Positions 1-11,055 of a stretch of DNA of 64,000 nucleotides are shown here, piece by piece. Both the position numbers and the translations under genes were made by a program. The stretch's first letter is position 1, and each line of letters starts with the position of its first letter. The stretch lies in the NCBI GenBank assembly GCA_036346355.1, contig CM070578.1, positions 17,374,501 to 17,438,500 on the forward strand, given 5' to 3'. Below the pieces are notes generated by a model. That model saw only the letters and a list, made by a program, of their open reading frames with translations, did not search any database and had not been told where the DNA came from. Origin of the DNA: Rhipidocladum racemiflorum. Lineage: Eukaryota > Streptophyta > Magnoliopsida > Poales > Poaceae.

Positions 1-1
1 C

Positions 2-679
2 AGTTCCTATGGAAGGAACTTGCTGTTTCATCTCGTCGAGCGCACCCACCCGTTTGATATTGTCGATTTCATGTGGGAGTCGATGAGACAGAATGCTCAG
101 AGCAACATGGCCAGTTGCAGCTATGCACCCTTCGTGATGACTTTGATCTCTTCAGTGAGTGGGCTAAAGTTTGTCAGAGATGAGGAGCATCTTGCTTACA
201 AGGTCCGTCCTCAGTCTACTCCAGCCCCTCCAGCTGCTCCTGGTCCTGCTACTAGACTTCGCCGAGGTCGTGCTTCAGGCTCTACCTCTACCCCGGCCGT
301 GCCTCCTGCCAGTTCTTCGGGGCAGTCCGAGGTTCCTAGCAGCACTCTTCAGAGGATGCTCAAGCATGTCTTTCTTCTTTGCCGCGACATCTCCACCAGG
401 CAGAAGGCGATGAGTCGGCAGATCAAGAAGAATGGTCAAGACATTCGTAGCATCCGCCGCCACAATGGCGAAGCAGTCTCTCCCAGCGACTCCTCCGGGT
501 CTTCCGAGGAGAGTAGCGATGCCACCTCAGCAGATCAGCTTTTCGGCATCACCTCCTCCTCTCACTTTGCCGCCGAGATGACCCGGCGGCCAGTACTCCG
601 CGTCCGACGACGAAGGCGACGACGAGTGATCCTTAGTGTTTCTCCCTATTTTGGTGTCTTGATGCCAAAGGGGGAGTGA
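2..679 (+). CDS. C-terminal part of the retrotransposon's last ORF (extra 3' ORF, partial)
   Basis: The frame is open from the left edge and ends at TGA 677-679, just before the first GGGGGAG motif. The N-terminal part seen here is a helical domain with the motif HPFDIVDFMWE followed by CSYAPFVM. A proline/serine-rich linker follows, then a basic and acidic tail with a run of arginines (RVRRRRRRR). I recognise no catalytic motif. Its position between pol and the polypurine tracts matches the third, so-called env-like, ORF of Sireviruses, but I see no transmembrane segment, so an envelope role is not supported. There is no ATG near the left edge, so the true start is outside the window. Confidence 0.5.
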   Translation, partial: SSYGRNLLFHLVERTHPFDIVDFMWESMRQNAQSNMASCSYAPFVMTLISSVSGLKFVRDEEHLAYKVRPQSTPAPPAAPGPATRLRRGRASGSTSTPAVPPASSSGQSEVPSSTLQRMLKHVFLLCRDISTRQKAMSRQIKKNGQDIRSIRRHNGEAVSPSDSSGSSEESSDATSADQLFGITSSSHFAAEMTRRPVLRVRRRRRRRVILSVSPYFGVLMPKGE

Positions 680-1033
680 TATCTTTAGTCGCGTTGTCTT
701 TAGTCGCTTTGGACGCTTTGCGTTTCCTTGTGCTTTTTACTCGCTAGTGGTGCTTCTTTTCGTATCGTGAACTCTGTTTTTCCTTGTAATGACTTTATTG
801 CTTATTTTATGCATGGATTGCGTTCAGTTCTTGTGTTGTATTCTCGGTTGCTGTGTTTGAGGGGGAGCTCTCGGTTTTCTCTCGTTAAATATGTGCATTT
901 GTTTCCTCTAGTTTCCTCTAATGCACACATTTAGGGGGAGCTCCTCTTTTTAATCTTATAGCCTAAGTCTAGTTCTCGTTATTTTATTTGCTGATTAATT
1001 GTGTTGTCATCAATACACCAAAAAGGGGGAGAT
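667..1033 (+). promoter_or_regulatory. Cluster of polypurine tracts before the 3' LTR
   Basis: The GGGGGAG motif occurs at about 670, 860, 934 and 1025. The last one (AAAAAGGGGGAGA) directly abuts the LTR and is the expected plus-strand primer site. Multiple polypurine tracts in this interval are a known Sirevirus trait. The rest of the interval has no coding signal. Confidence 0.7.
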
Positions 1034-2396
1034 TGAAAGTGCATCTAGGCCCCTCAAATTGTTTTGGTGATTAATGATGACACAATTAAAGAGATCTAAT
1101 GTTTTATCCAAGAATACTGCAGAGATCGAGATCATATCGAGCTTGGAATGACATTGGACGCCCCTATGACGACTTAAAAGAAAAAGGACGGCATCAAGAC
1201 CAAAGTTGTATCATTTTATTTATTTGTGTCTTAAGGATAGCCGTACTATTAAGGGGGTACGACGAGAAATCGACTTTAGGATGTGCATGTGCTCAACATC
1301 AAATACTGCATCTCAAATTAGCACTACTTCATTTGGTTTTGAAAAGTTTCAAATTGAAACCGAACTGGGTAACCCGGAGTATCCGGACATTTGGTTCGGA
1401 GTCTCCGGGTTGGACCTCTCGGTTGTTTTTGATTCCAGCTAGTTCGGAGTATCCGGACATTTGGTCCGGAGTCTCCGGATAACCCGGAGTCTCCGGGTTG
1501 TTTGTCCGGACACTCCGGCCTGTACAAAAACGGGAGTAACGGCTAGTTTTCAAAAAGGATATTTAAAGCCTCCACTCCACTCCAACGGCTAGGATCTCTA
1601 TTGAGCTCATTCATAGCTGCATTCAAGCCATTCCTAACAATCTCTAAGCATTCAATAGAGCCCCCACTTCCTCCCACCAATTAATTTGGTTGTTGATTCT
1701 TTTTGGTGAGGAGAGGAAGAAGCAAAGTGCTAAGTGCATTCATTTCATCTTGTTGAGCACTAGTTCATCCTCCAAGCGATTCCTCGTGGTGCTATTTCTC
1801 TTGGAGGTTGAAGGTCTCCTAGACGGCTAGGAGTTACCGGGAGCTACCAACTTGTGTGGTGAGCCCCGGTCGTTTGAAGGCTTGTCTCATCCGAAAGGAA
1901 AGAGACAAGAAGTGAAGCCAGCGAGTGCATTTGTGCAACACCGGGAGGAAAGCGGGTTGAAAGAGACCCCGACTCAAGTGTGACCGAGCCACCTCAACGG
2001 AGACGTAGGATTCCCTTCAAGAATCCGAACTCGTGAAAAATCGCGTCTCTCGCTCTCTCTTTTTCTTCCTAGACTTGCTTGGTTGGATTTGATTGTGTAA
2101 AGTTAGATCTAGCTCTTTGCTTAGCTTTAATTCAAATCTTGTCTAGCAATTGTTCTAGGTTGCTCTTGCATTCTATTTCTCGTAGTTTGTTGCGCTTGCT
2201 AGAGTAGCTTTTATTGCGCTCCCGAGCCAGCTAACCCGGAGAGTCCGGACTCAATACCGGACACTCCGGACAAGCCGGAGTATCCGGACCAAATCCCGGA
2301 GACTCCGGGTTGACCCGGCTTCGGCCCGTTTATTCAATGCGTAAATTTTAATCCGCCTATTCACCCCCCCTCTAGGCGACATCGTTGGTCCTTTCA
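1034..2396 (+). repeat. 3' LTR of the Sirevirus-like element
   Basis: The LTR starts TGAAAGTGCATCTAGG directly after the polypurine tract and ends GGTCCTTTCA, giving TG...CA ends. It contains two clusters of short CCGGA/TCCGG inverted motifs, at about 1365-1520 and 2230-2325, which can pair within or between clusters. A TATA-like stretch (AAGGATATTTAAAGCC) lies at about 1553-1568. Promoter activity is inferred only. Confidence 0.85.
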
Positions 2397-2438
2397 ATAT
2401 TATAACGTTGTTCAATTTACAGTAATGTTTTTACATAT

Positions 2439-2700
2439 TAGTAATGTTCAAGAAATCATTAATCGGTAGCTGATCGGGCCTAGGATTAGAGATTAATCGA
2501 TCGATCGGAGGATTAACTGAACTAATCGGTTAACCATTAATCGGTTGGTCAGCAAGGGCAATATATTGATGTAATTAATAAAATACTAAAAAAATCGAGA
2601 TTAGGCCTGATTAATCGGTCTACCAGGTTTTTTCACCGAAAACTCAAAAATCGAATCTTTAGGGCTCCGATCACAAGTTAATCGGCCGATTTTTTGAACA
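2439..2700. repeat. MITE-like repeat rich in TTAATCGG
   Basis: The segment begins GTTCAAGAAATC and ends GATTTTTTGAAC, giving imperfect inverted ends, and its interior repeats TTAATCGG and related words. An imperfect 40-bp direct repeat (CGTTGTTCAATTTAC core) lies on both sides, at about 2404 and 2786. No transposase is present. The family is not identified. The adjoining 2701-3122 holds nothing I recognise. Confidence 0.4.
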
Positions 2701-3122
2701 CTACATGTTAGTAGCAAATAGCGATATTACACGTGCGCTATAATATTCTAATATTAGAGTATCGATAGCGGGATAGTTAATCAGCGTTGTTCAATTTACG
2801 GTACTGATTTTACATCTCAGTAGTGATGGAAAAATTTATTTTGTCTATGTCGTCGCAGTGATGTCGGAACCAGTGAAATTTAGCGTATATTATGGCGATG
2901 GTGAAGTAAAAAAGGGCAGAATTGAGTATATTTAAGCAGCTTTGCGGTCACCATGGCCGAGCACTTATCCCCCGATACTATTAGCATTCGTGATATAAAA
3001 CTTTGGTTGACCCAATATTTTTCCTGAATCCAAGTGTTTATTCTGTTACCATCCAAATCGTATTCACGCGTAGCAAGGGTGACCCGGCTGTGTGGGAGTT
3101 GAAGAAAGTAGATTGAACACAG

Positions 3123-4814
3123 TTGTGGCATAAATGGTTAAGGTGGTGCAAAGGATCTCGCCTCGAATGTGTGATGCTGGTGCAAGTTTGCCCTAGGGAA
3201 GAGGTGGGTACTACTAGTGTGAGCGAGAGCAGCACATCGGCTACAGCTGAACAATTTCAGCCAGTAGTGCTGGTTGAGGCAGCAGCGGGGGATGATCACA
3301 TGGATGCAGCAAGCGCAAAAGGTCGGGCTGATGAAGGGGAGAATATCGATCAACTTGCAGATCATTTGGATTGGGTAGACCGTATAGCGACAGAAGAGGA
3401 AGCTGAAATGTTGGAGCCTGAGGATACCATCGGCGAACATGATAAAGGGGAGGAAGATGATGAAATGCATGGTAGTACTGGCTCAGCGGAGGTACCCATA
3501 CCGATGAATGGAACAGGTAGAACAAAGCTGGTATGGAAACTTTGTACAGCCATGATTCGCATTATGAGTATGGTACTGGTGCCATTCGGTTGAATCAAAA
3601 GTTCCCAAATAATTCTGAATTGAAATTGGCAGTGAGGCTGTGGGCACTATCGCTGCAAAGAGAGTTTCGGGTTGTCCTGTCTAGCCCATATAAATACACA
3701 GTGAAGTGTGTAATCGATGGTTGTGAATTTCGAGTTCATGCATACAAGCCGAAGTGTGAGACGTATTGGATTGTATCAAGAGTGGAGGAGCACACATGCA
3801 GACTAGAAAATGTTGTTGTCAAACATCGTAACTTGAATGCAGCTCTAATAGCTAGCGTGATGTTCAATGAAATTATTGAGAAACGGGATATTGAGTGTTC
3901 GTATATTCAGAAAGCAATTTTACGAACATTTAAGTATCAGATAAGCTACTCGATGACCTGGCGTGCGAAGCAGAAAGCATTAGAGAAGAGGTTTGGCACA
4001 TACGAGGCTTCGTATTGCAACCTACCTCGTGTGCTTGAAGTATTGAAGCAAACCAATCCTGGCACATACACCACTTTCAAAGAAAGTGAAGCAGATGGAA
4101 ATGGGATCTGTACATTTCCTCGTGCTTTTTTTCCATTGGACCCTTGCATTGCGTCATTCATGTACTGTCGTCCATTGCTTTGTGTTGATGGTACATTTCT
4201 GACTGGAAAATACAAAGGGCAGATTCTAACAGCCATTGTAGTTGATGCGAATAACCACATACTTCCATTGGCCTTTGCATTTGTTGAGGGTGAGAACCGG
4301 GATAGCTGGCTGTGATTTTTTAGACATCTGAAGGTGAGGGTAGTTGGTGATCGGTCCAACATGTGCATCATTCATGATCGTCACAAAGGTATCCTTTCAG
4401 CAATTAAGACTCTACAGGAGGACCCAGATGAGCCATTTTCATGGCCTGACTTGCAGAACAGGTGGTGCATGAGACATTTGGGAGCCAATTTCTTCAAGCA
4501 GTTTAAGAGCAAGAAACTGATGAACCTATTTAAGAGTTTATGCAAGCAGAAGCGGGCACGTAAGTTCAACGCGCTATTGGCCGAGTTGGATAGGCACACA
4601 AGTGCACATATCGAAGAGATGAAGACAACCACCTACGCCGAATGAATGTCCATCTAAAAGGCTAACACCCCTTGGGGAGCTCGATCCTCCTAATATGAGG
4701 AGACGAACGTCAAGTAACATAAAGTGTTTCTCGCACTGGATAGAGGCGGAGCCTCTAAAGAAGTTGGCATTGCTCCATGACACTGTTTATGACATTGTAG
4801 CAACAAAATTTTGA
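3123..4814 (+). pseudogene. Mutator-like (MULE) transposase pseudogene
   Basis: An acidic N-terminal part (frame of 3123) leads by a frameshift near 3530-3590 into an MuDR-type N-terminal domain (WALSLQREFRVV, with Cys-rich CVIDGCEF). The MULE catalytic domain follows: VDGTFLTGKYKGQ with the first acidic residue, LPLAFAFVEGE, then MCIIHDRHKG, and RWCMRHLGANF. A TGA at 4313-4315 interrupts the core in frame, directly after ENRDSWL. A second frameshift near 4645-4668 restores homology (FSHWIEAEPLKKLALLHD), and a TGA ends it at 4814. The C-terminal SWIM zinc finger is missing. With two frameshifts and a stop it cannot encode a full transposase. No terminal inverted repeats were found around it. 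Confidence 0.85.
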
Positions 4815-5420
4815 ATTCTTGATCCTCTGGTTTCTGACAATGTTAGAGTGATTTCACTCGATATTTTTTATTTTTGAATTTTGATTTCAATTTAATTAAC
4901 CCTGCTCCAAGTACTCTCATAAAAACTCAAAACTCTTCGTGCTTGCCTCCAAATTTTCCTACAAATTAATGAAAACAGGCACACACAGATATATATATAT
5001 GTATGTATGTATGTATGAGAAGAAAAATAATAATAACACGAGGTGGTACAGACAGGACGGCACACAGCAGGGTGACCTGGCTCAGGTTCGTGGTACTGGC
5101 CGGAAGCAACCATGGACATGGACACACACAGCTGCATTCATTTCAAGCATGCCTATCCTCACCATATGGCCACAGCACCTCACAACACAAGGACCAGACA
5201 AAATAATAATAATATATATATACTCCACATACATGCAGCATCTAGCTGGCTGTTTCTGTGGCTCCAAAAATTTCCCAATCGCTTTCTCCTTTGTCTGTCT
5301 TTCTTCCTCGTAGAGTCGTAGGGCAGCTGAGCGGGCTCAAGTAACTAGACGCATCTTCTCTCTCTTGCCTGCACTCTGAATTTAGCTTTTGCAGTTTCGG
5401 AGGCAAGTGGCTATAGTTAT
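4815..5420 (+). other. Upstream region of the DnaJ zinc-finger gene
   Basis: This stretch has no coding signal. It holds a short ATGT microsatellite at about 5001-5016 and an ATAATA/ATATAT stretch at about 5203-5221. The pyrimidine-rich TTCTCTCTCTTGCC at about 5353-5367 suggests 5' UTR sequence close to the start codon. No promoter element can be fixed with confidence. Confidence 0.3.
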
Positions 5421-6232
5421 ATGGAGCCTGGCACTGGTTTGGTCAGCTTCATCAGGACAACTGCAGCAGCACCCACCCCTGTGAATCAGATTCAGAGCCA
5501 CAGCTTTGCATGGCAGCAAGCCACACCGGCTAAGAGCAGGACGCAACTACTCAGGGCCAGGGGCACGGCAGGATCCAAATCTGGAGCCAAACTGGTACGA
5601 AGAATTCCCTTACAACTAATTAATAGCATCTGCTCGACTGCTTCTCTCCTCCAATGTTTCTCCGGCCTTGCGAGCAGATGGTTCTCTGTTAATTACCACT
5701 GCTAGATTTGCACTTGCAAATAATTGAGTGGTTTCTGCAGGTCTCTGCAGGTTGCAAGACATGCAGAGGAAAGGGCGCAATAGAATGCCCAGGGTGTAAG
5801 GTATGATGCATCTTCTCACATTTTTTCTTCCTTGTAATTCAAGTCGACCTAATATTTTCTTTTCAATTCTCTCGAAGTGAAAGTTCTTTCTTGATGAATG
5901 GAATCAACTGATGCAGGGGACTGGCAAGAACAAGAAGAACGGGAACATTTTCGAGAGATGGAAGTAGGTCTTCCTATACTAACTAAGTATTCCTTTCCCT
6001 TTCTTGATGTTGAGGTTTATATATATATAAAAAAAAGAGTTATGCTATATGCATGTCAAGTTTGTATTACTATGCTGTGTATGTTTCTTTCCCAAAAAAA
6101 AAAAAAGGATGAGCTCATGGCCTGTGGGTGTGTTCATCTTTCAGGTGCTTTGATTGCCAAGGGTTTGGGCTGAAGAGTTGCCCCAGCTGTGGCAAGGGAG
6201 GGCTCACACCGGAGCAGCGAGGGGAAAGATAG
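5421..6232 (+). CDS. Small DnaJ-type (CXXCXGXG) zinc-finger protein, likely plastid
   Basis: Four exons (5421-5594, 5741-5800, 5918-5964, 6145-6232) join at GT-AG introns into a 122-aa open frame ending TAG. Residues 63-110 carry four CXXC units (CKTCRGKG, CPGCKGTG, CFDCQGFG, CPSCGKGG). This is the cysteine-rich domain of DnaJ chaperones without a J domain, as in BSD2-like plastid proteins. Residues 1-58 are rich in Ser, Ala, Gln and Arg and poor in acids, which fits a transit peptide. The C terminus reads GLTPEQRGER. The family is known to assist folding or redox handling of plastid proteins; its specific client here is unknown. An alternative acceptor 10 bp downstream (second CTGCAG, giving exon start 5751) would break the frame, so the first is preferred. 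The gene appears intact. Confidence 0.85.
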
Positions 6233-6594
6233 AAACAATTAACAAGCATGGCTGGCACGCAAATCAGATACATGTACTTTAACGAGACTATGGTGTAATT
6301 AAGTTTGTAATCTTAATCTAGTGGTAAGTGTATGTATAACTTAGAATGATATGTGAAGGAAGCTCATTTACAAGGGTTTTGTCCAACTTGGTTGTTAATT
6401 CGACAATTGCAAACCTTGTTGATTGATGAATCATATAATTAACTTCCTTTATTTGCTAAGAATTAAACGAGAAGGTACACTTAATTTACCCCCTTAAGTA
6501 ACGCGAATATATATCCACTTCAGTGGCAAAGCTTGGAGGGAAATAAAGAGAGGACCAATTTAACATCATATGCTTAGATAACTTAGGAAGGTAA

Positions 6595-6977
6595 GGCCAT
6601 GTTTGGATGGACTAAAACTAATTGTTAGCTGGCTAATGGCTAGAGTTAATTGTTAGCCAGCTAATAATTAGTCCATCTAAAATTAGTCCAGGGCTGTTTG
6701 GATACATGACTAATGGTTGGATTAATTTCTTAGAAAAGTCATGTCTGCCCCTCATAATAGGTGAGGAAATGAGGATAAGGTCAGCGCAAGGGTATTTCAG
6801 ACTTTTCTCAGCGTGTTACATGCTATTAGCCCAAATTAGCTCCTCCCCACCAACTAATGGACTAATTGTTAGCTAAGGGGTTGGCTAAAAATTAGCCCAC
6901 CTATTAGTCTTCCTGTTTGGATAGACTATGACTAATTTTTAGCCAGCTAACAATTAGTCAGGGATCCAAACATGGCC
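6595..6977. mobile_element. Tourist-like MITE, copy 1
   Basis: The 383-bp element begins GGCCATGTTTGGAT and ends ATCCAAACATGGCC. A TAA duplication flanks it (6592-6594 and 6978-6980). The 3-bp TWA target duplication and lack of coding capacity indicate a PIF/Harbinger-derived (Tourist-type) MITE. It is nearly identical to the copy at 42593-42974. The interval between the DnaJ gene and this MITE (6233-6594) is 3' UTR and spacer. Confidence 0.88.
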
Positions 6978-6980
6978 TAA

Positions 6981-9480
6981 GTATAGTTTAGTGAACAATG
7001 CTAGCATTGATCCTGCGGTAAAACCAAGTAACTATTTAGCATTTTTTCTAGGGGAGGGGAGCTATCCACCCCCTTTTGCCCTGGAGAAGCTCCTCCCCTC
7101 TAGTCCGCTTAAATCATCCCCTGGTGCTTCTATGCTCTTCCTTTTTAAAGTTGTACAAATATTAAAGCATGAATGAAGGGTAGATGAGGATTACTTATCC
7201 CTTCGTTTGCTTCAAGATTTGTGCAACTTGTATTAGAAGGAAGAGCATAGAAACACCTCTCGAAGTACATTATGCCTGGAAATGAGCTAGACACTAAAAA
7301 GAATTACATGCACGGTAGAAACCCTGAGTTCATTTTGTCAGTAAATCTCTTATTAATCCAATCTGTGAGAATTGGACTCTCTGTACATACGTATACGTAC
7401 GTTCGTTAATTTGGTCTTGCTTCTCCTGTAGCTAGGTAGCCTTCTGACCAGAGAGCGATTAGTCTGAGCTTCACTCCGGCCGGCAATGTCGATGTTCAGT
7501 GCGCCGCCTGCCAAATGCCCCCCAGCGACCACCGAGACCGGCCGGGATGGTTACCGTTTACATCCTTACGGGCGTGCTACTTGCTGATTACATTTTTCCA
7601 TCTCTAGCTACTTCGTCACATTCACTCCGGCACCGGTGAGGCGACGTCTTTGTGGGAAAGTAATCCAAGACTGTTAAAATTGTTGATTTGTTGTGTCGTA
7701 AAAGGCAAGTAAATATCATGATGCAATCGACAATCACATCAAACCACCTCTCTTGTTTGTTTCCTTATTTATGCTTTTTCGTGTTTAAGTTATTGACTAA
7801 GTTGATCAGGTAATCCGTGAGTTTGAGAACGACAAAAACAGAAAACAATAAAAAGGAGAAAAAAGAAAGAAAGAAAAGATGTCGAATCGTGGCGACGATG
7901 AAAAAAAAAAAAAAATCTCTTTCACGACCTATGACTAAATCACAACAATCGTATGTGCCCCCTGGCGGAGACGACCAACAGGATGATCGCCGTACGTCTA
8001 GATCGATACTCGCGGGGTCCGTCAGCCTCACCGTCGTTTTGTAGGTGGCGACGGTGGTTCGCCGCCGCGCGCCTACTGGACAACGGCAACAACGCCGGCC
8101 GACCGCATGTGATCCACTGGGCAAGTTGGTCTCTATCTAACTGTGCCAACAAGAACAATATCAAATTGTTTGTCGCTGGACAAGAAGAACATGGATCCTT
8201 TCGTGTAGTGATATGCATGGTGCGATCATGCGTATGTGTTATCGGAGCAAAAAAACTCGGCCCAATTTGCTTGAGATTTCTTGTTTTCTATGCGATGGTA
8301 ATTAAATGAAAAAAAAAATCTATACGAGGATCTATCTATCTGCTAGTTGTGCAAACAAGAACAAGTTTGTTGTGTGGATTTGTGTGTGCTATCTGAGGAT
8401 CTATCTATCAATCTATCTGCTACTCGATCGGTACACCTTTTCCTGTTTGATGGGACAACTTAACACCCATCTTATTCCAACATGATGCATTTTTACGGGA
8501 AAGTGGCTATATAGTGGCCCAGATCCCAAAAGTTCATTCAACGGCATGGATAGTATGATCATACTAGGCCAGTAAGCGTGGCGCACGTTACGCGCGTATG
8601 AACGAAAAATGATTTTGCGTTGTTTTTCCGGAGAAAAAAAAATAAATCTAGATGTATTTTCAAAATTTTTAGAGACTCGAGAAATATTAGAAATCGCGTT
8701 GAAAAAAAAAGTACACATATTTCTGTTAACGAAAATATTTTTTTCGGGGAAAACGGAGAAATGACTTGGATGTAAAAACCAGGGATCTGTTTGTTATATT
8801 TTTGGACCTCACCGCTATCCCGAAAAAATAGAAAAGGACTCGTTCGCGATTTGTATCTAACGGGAGACTTTTTTCGTAAAGTAACGAGCGAGGACCAAGC
8901 GCGATTAGGAAAAGTTCATCTTTCCCTCACAAAAAATCGCAAATGACCGTTTCGTAAATTCACAGGGACCTATCTATAATTCGAAGAAACGAAATGACTT
9001 TTCCACAAAACGGTGCGGCAACACGTGGCTAGCCCCTCCAGCCGGGAAATCTTCGGGCTGTAATAAAGGATAGATATATGAACCTAAGATCACATAATAA
9101 TTCCTACATATTTTCGGGCCGGTGTGTATGTAAGCTCGCTTAACTTGGTGCTTACTCCATGGCATGCATGGCTTCGGCTTCACTTAATTGTGCTGCCGCT
9201 CTGGTTTGACCGGAGACCACCAATTACATTCTTTTCTTGCAATATATACTCGATTGATTTATCTTTCTTTTTTACTTGCTTTTGTGCATACATCCATTCA
9301 TGGTTGTTGAGCTCAATTTGGTAGTTGATAAATGTATCTGTTGTGCCATTTTCTAGCTAGCATTGGACGTGTAGACCCGGCCGGAATAGTACGCTCTGAG
9401 TGCCCCTAATCCTATCTTTGATCCTCAGCTGTCCACTGTAGGTAAAGAGGTACTAGTACATGGTGTTGAAGTATAAGTGG
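6981..9480. other. Intergenic DNA without recognised genes
   Basis: Only short open frames with no family resemblance occur here. There are GATCTATCTATC runs near 8329 and 8400 and a run of A at 7900-7914. The 8600-8950 stretch is rich in poly-A/poly-T and looks like old repeat debris. I see nothing I can name. Confidence 0.4.
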
Positions 9481-9489
9481 ATTGCTCGT

Positions 9490-9600
9490 CTTTCCTCATC
9501 AGCTTAAGCTTTTGGGTGAACTGGCTTTTGGGTGAACTGGCTGGTGTGTGAATTGCCTATCTTTCCTCATCAGCTTAAGCTTTTGGGTGAACTGGCTGGT
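9490..9600 (+). repeat. Local tandem duplication, about 71-bp period
   Basis: The unit beginning CTTTCCTCATCAGCTTAAGC and running to GGGTGAACTGG occurs at about 9490 and again at about 9561. A partial third GGGTGAACTGG lies in between. It is non-coding. Confidence 0.7.
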
Positions 9601-10385
9601 ACATGCAACTCAATACATGGATCTATATTCTGCTACTTGTACTACTGGATCTCCAGCCGGAGACGTGCACCATGAAGAAGAATAAGAATTGCTCTGAGGT
9701 CTACTTGTTCATCAGAATTCCGAAACGGATAGTGTAGAAGAATCTATGGAGAATTGATCATTTGTCTCGTTTTAGTTGGTGCAATTGATTATTTGCCCTG
9801 TATGTATCATAGGATCACATGTCACTGACACACATAGAGCAAATGATCAATGGCACAGGTAAATAATGGCAAATTAGGGTCAGCATGTCGGTGACACATA
9901 CGAAACAAATGATCAATGGTACAAGTGAATAGGTATTAATCATCAATTATTTTCGAAGAATCTATGGGGAGCACAGGTTCAGCTCTGCAGTTGCAAATCG
10001 ATGCTTACATTCTCTGAGCAAAGCTTTCTCGTTCTGCATGGATAGAGTTTGATTATGCTTGATGGGCATCATATGGGTCTTTTACTTATGACACTGTCAG
10101 TTATCACTCAGGCATGTGTACTTGTGAACAGTGACATACATAGGAGAAAAATATAGGGGCGTTCAGTGTTGCTGTATTTTATTGCGTTCATATATAGCGG
10201 GCGATTGGTACGGTACCTTGAAGATTACAGAAAAAAGGCAACGTGACTAAAGAGGGTACTAAAGGCACGACGATATGAGACGATACTCTAGCCCTTTCGC
10301 AGGCACGACGATCTAAGACGATACTCTTAACGCTTTCGTGCCTTCCCTTTGAGTCCGCCACTACCCGTGAAGATGAACATTGTAT

Positions 10386-10790
10386 CAACAAGGGTTCAAA
10401 ATATCGTCGAAAATCGTGATTATCGATCTTATCGAGCCAATACGATATTATATACCGGTCGGCAAACCGGTTAAATAAAAAAAAAAAATCAAAAAATTCA
10501 GAAAAATTTATGCGACGCAAATATCGCGATTATCGAACCATATCGAGCGATTATTGAGGTATATCGAGCGAAAATCGCTCAAAAATCGACCGACGAGGAA
10601 GTTCGTTTGATCGGCTGGTTTTCAAGGTAAATATCACGATTATCGAGCCATATCGAGCGATTATCGAGGAAATATCGCGATTATCATTTTTGTTTCTTCT
10701 GATTTTTTGTTTAAAAAGTTTGGATTCGAAACTCTTCGATTTTTGATGATTTTCGACGAAAATCGTTACCGGGCTGAAGCCGATTTCGAT
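10386..10790. repeat. Degenerate ATCGCGATTATCGAG-rich repeat
   Basis: Words such as CGATTATCGAG and CATATCGAGCG recur every 20-60 bp through this stretch. The segment begins GGTTCAAAATATCG, resembling the start of the 12109 element. It is non-coding and of unknown family. The flanking 9601-10385 holds only loosely repeated ATGATCAATGG words. Confidence 0.4.
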
Positions 10791-11019
10791 AAGGTGAACC
10801 TGATCTCAACCATCATCATCGGCACAGAAAAGAGCCAGTTCAAGGGTCCTTGCCAAAATTTCTTACTGCTTCTGTTTGATGTACACTAGAAATTTCTTCC
10901 TACAAATAACCGCATCCATTTACTACAATAAAAATAATTTCATTTCATATGTCAGCCATTTGTCATAATTTTTGTTTTGCTACTTCAAACGAGCATGTCC
11001 CTACAGAATATAGCTTAGA

Positions 11020-11055
11020 ATTTCCGCAGCAGCGTGCGGGGTACGTATCTCCTAG
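11020..11055 (+). mobile_element. Possible Helitron 3' terminus
   Basis: A short hairpin (CCGCA, then TGCGG) is followed after about a dozen bases by CTCCTAG and then T. Helitrons are known to end in a hairpin plus CTRR and to insert before T. The 5' end and any gene content were not found, so the element's extent is unknown. The stretch 11056-12108 is AT-rich and without genes. Confidence 0.4.

Larger units (their letters stand above)
1..2396 (+). mobile_element. 3' end of a Sirevirus-like Ty1-copia retrotransposon
   Basis: The window opens inside an LTR retrotransposon read left to right: a coding stretch (2-679), about 350 bp of non-coding DNA with repeated GGGGGAG polypurine motifs, and a 1363-bp 3' LTR (1034-2396). 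The 5' LTR and most of gag-pol lie left of the window. An extra reading frame after pol, several polypurine tracts and a long LTR with CCGG-type palindromes are known traits of the Sirevirus (Maximus/SIRE1) lineage of copia elements. The lineage is inferred from these traits because reverse transcriptase is not visible here. No target duplication can be tested because only one end is present. Confidence 0.75.

Noticed and set aside
7765..8309. Overlapping open frames on both strands near a poly-A run
   Set aside because: No domain, no splice-consistent extension and low-complexity lysine/phenylalanine runs. Probably chance.
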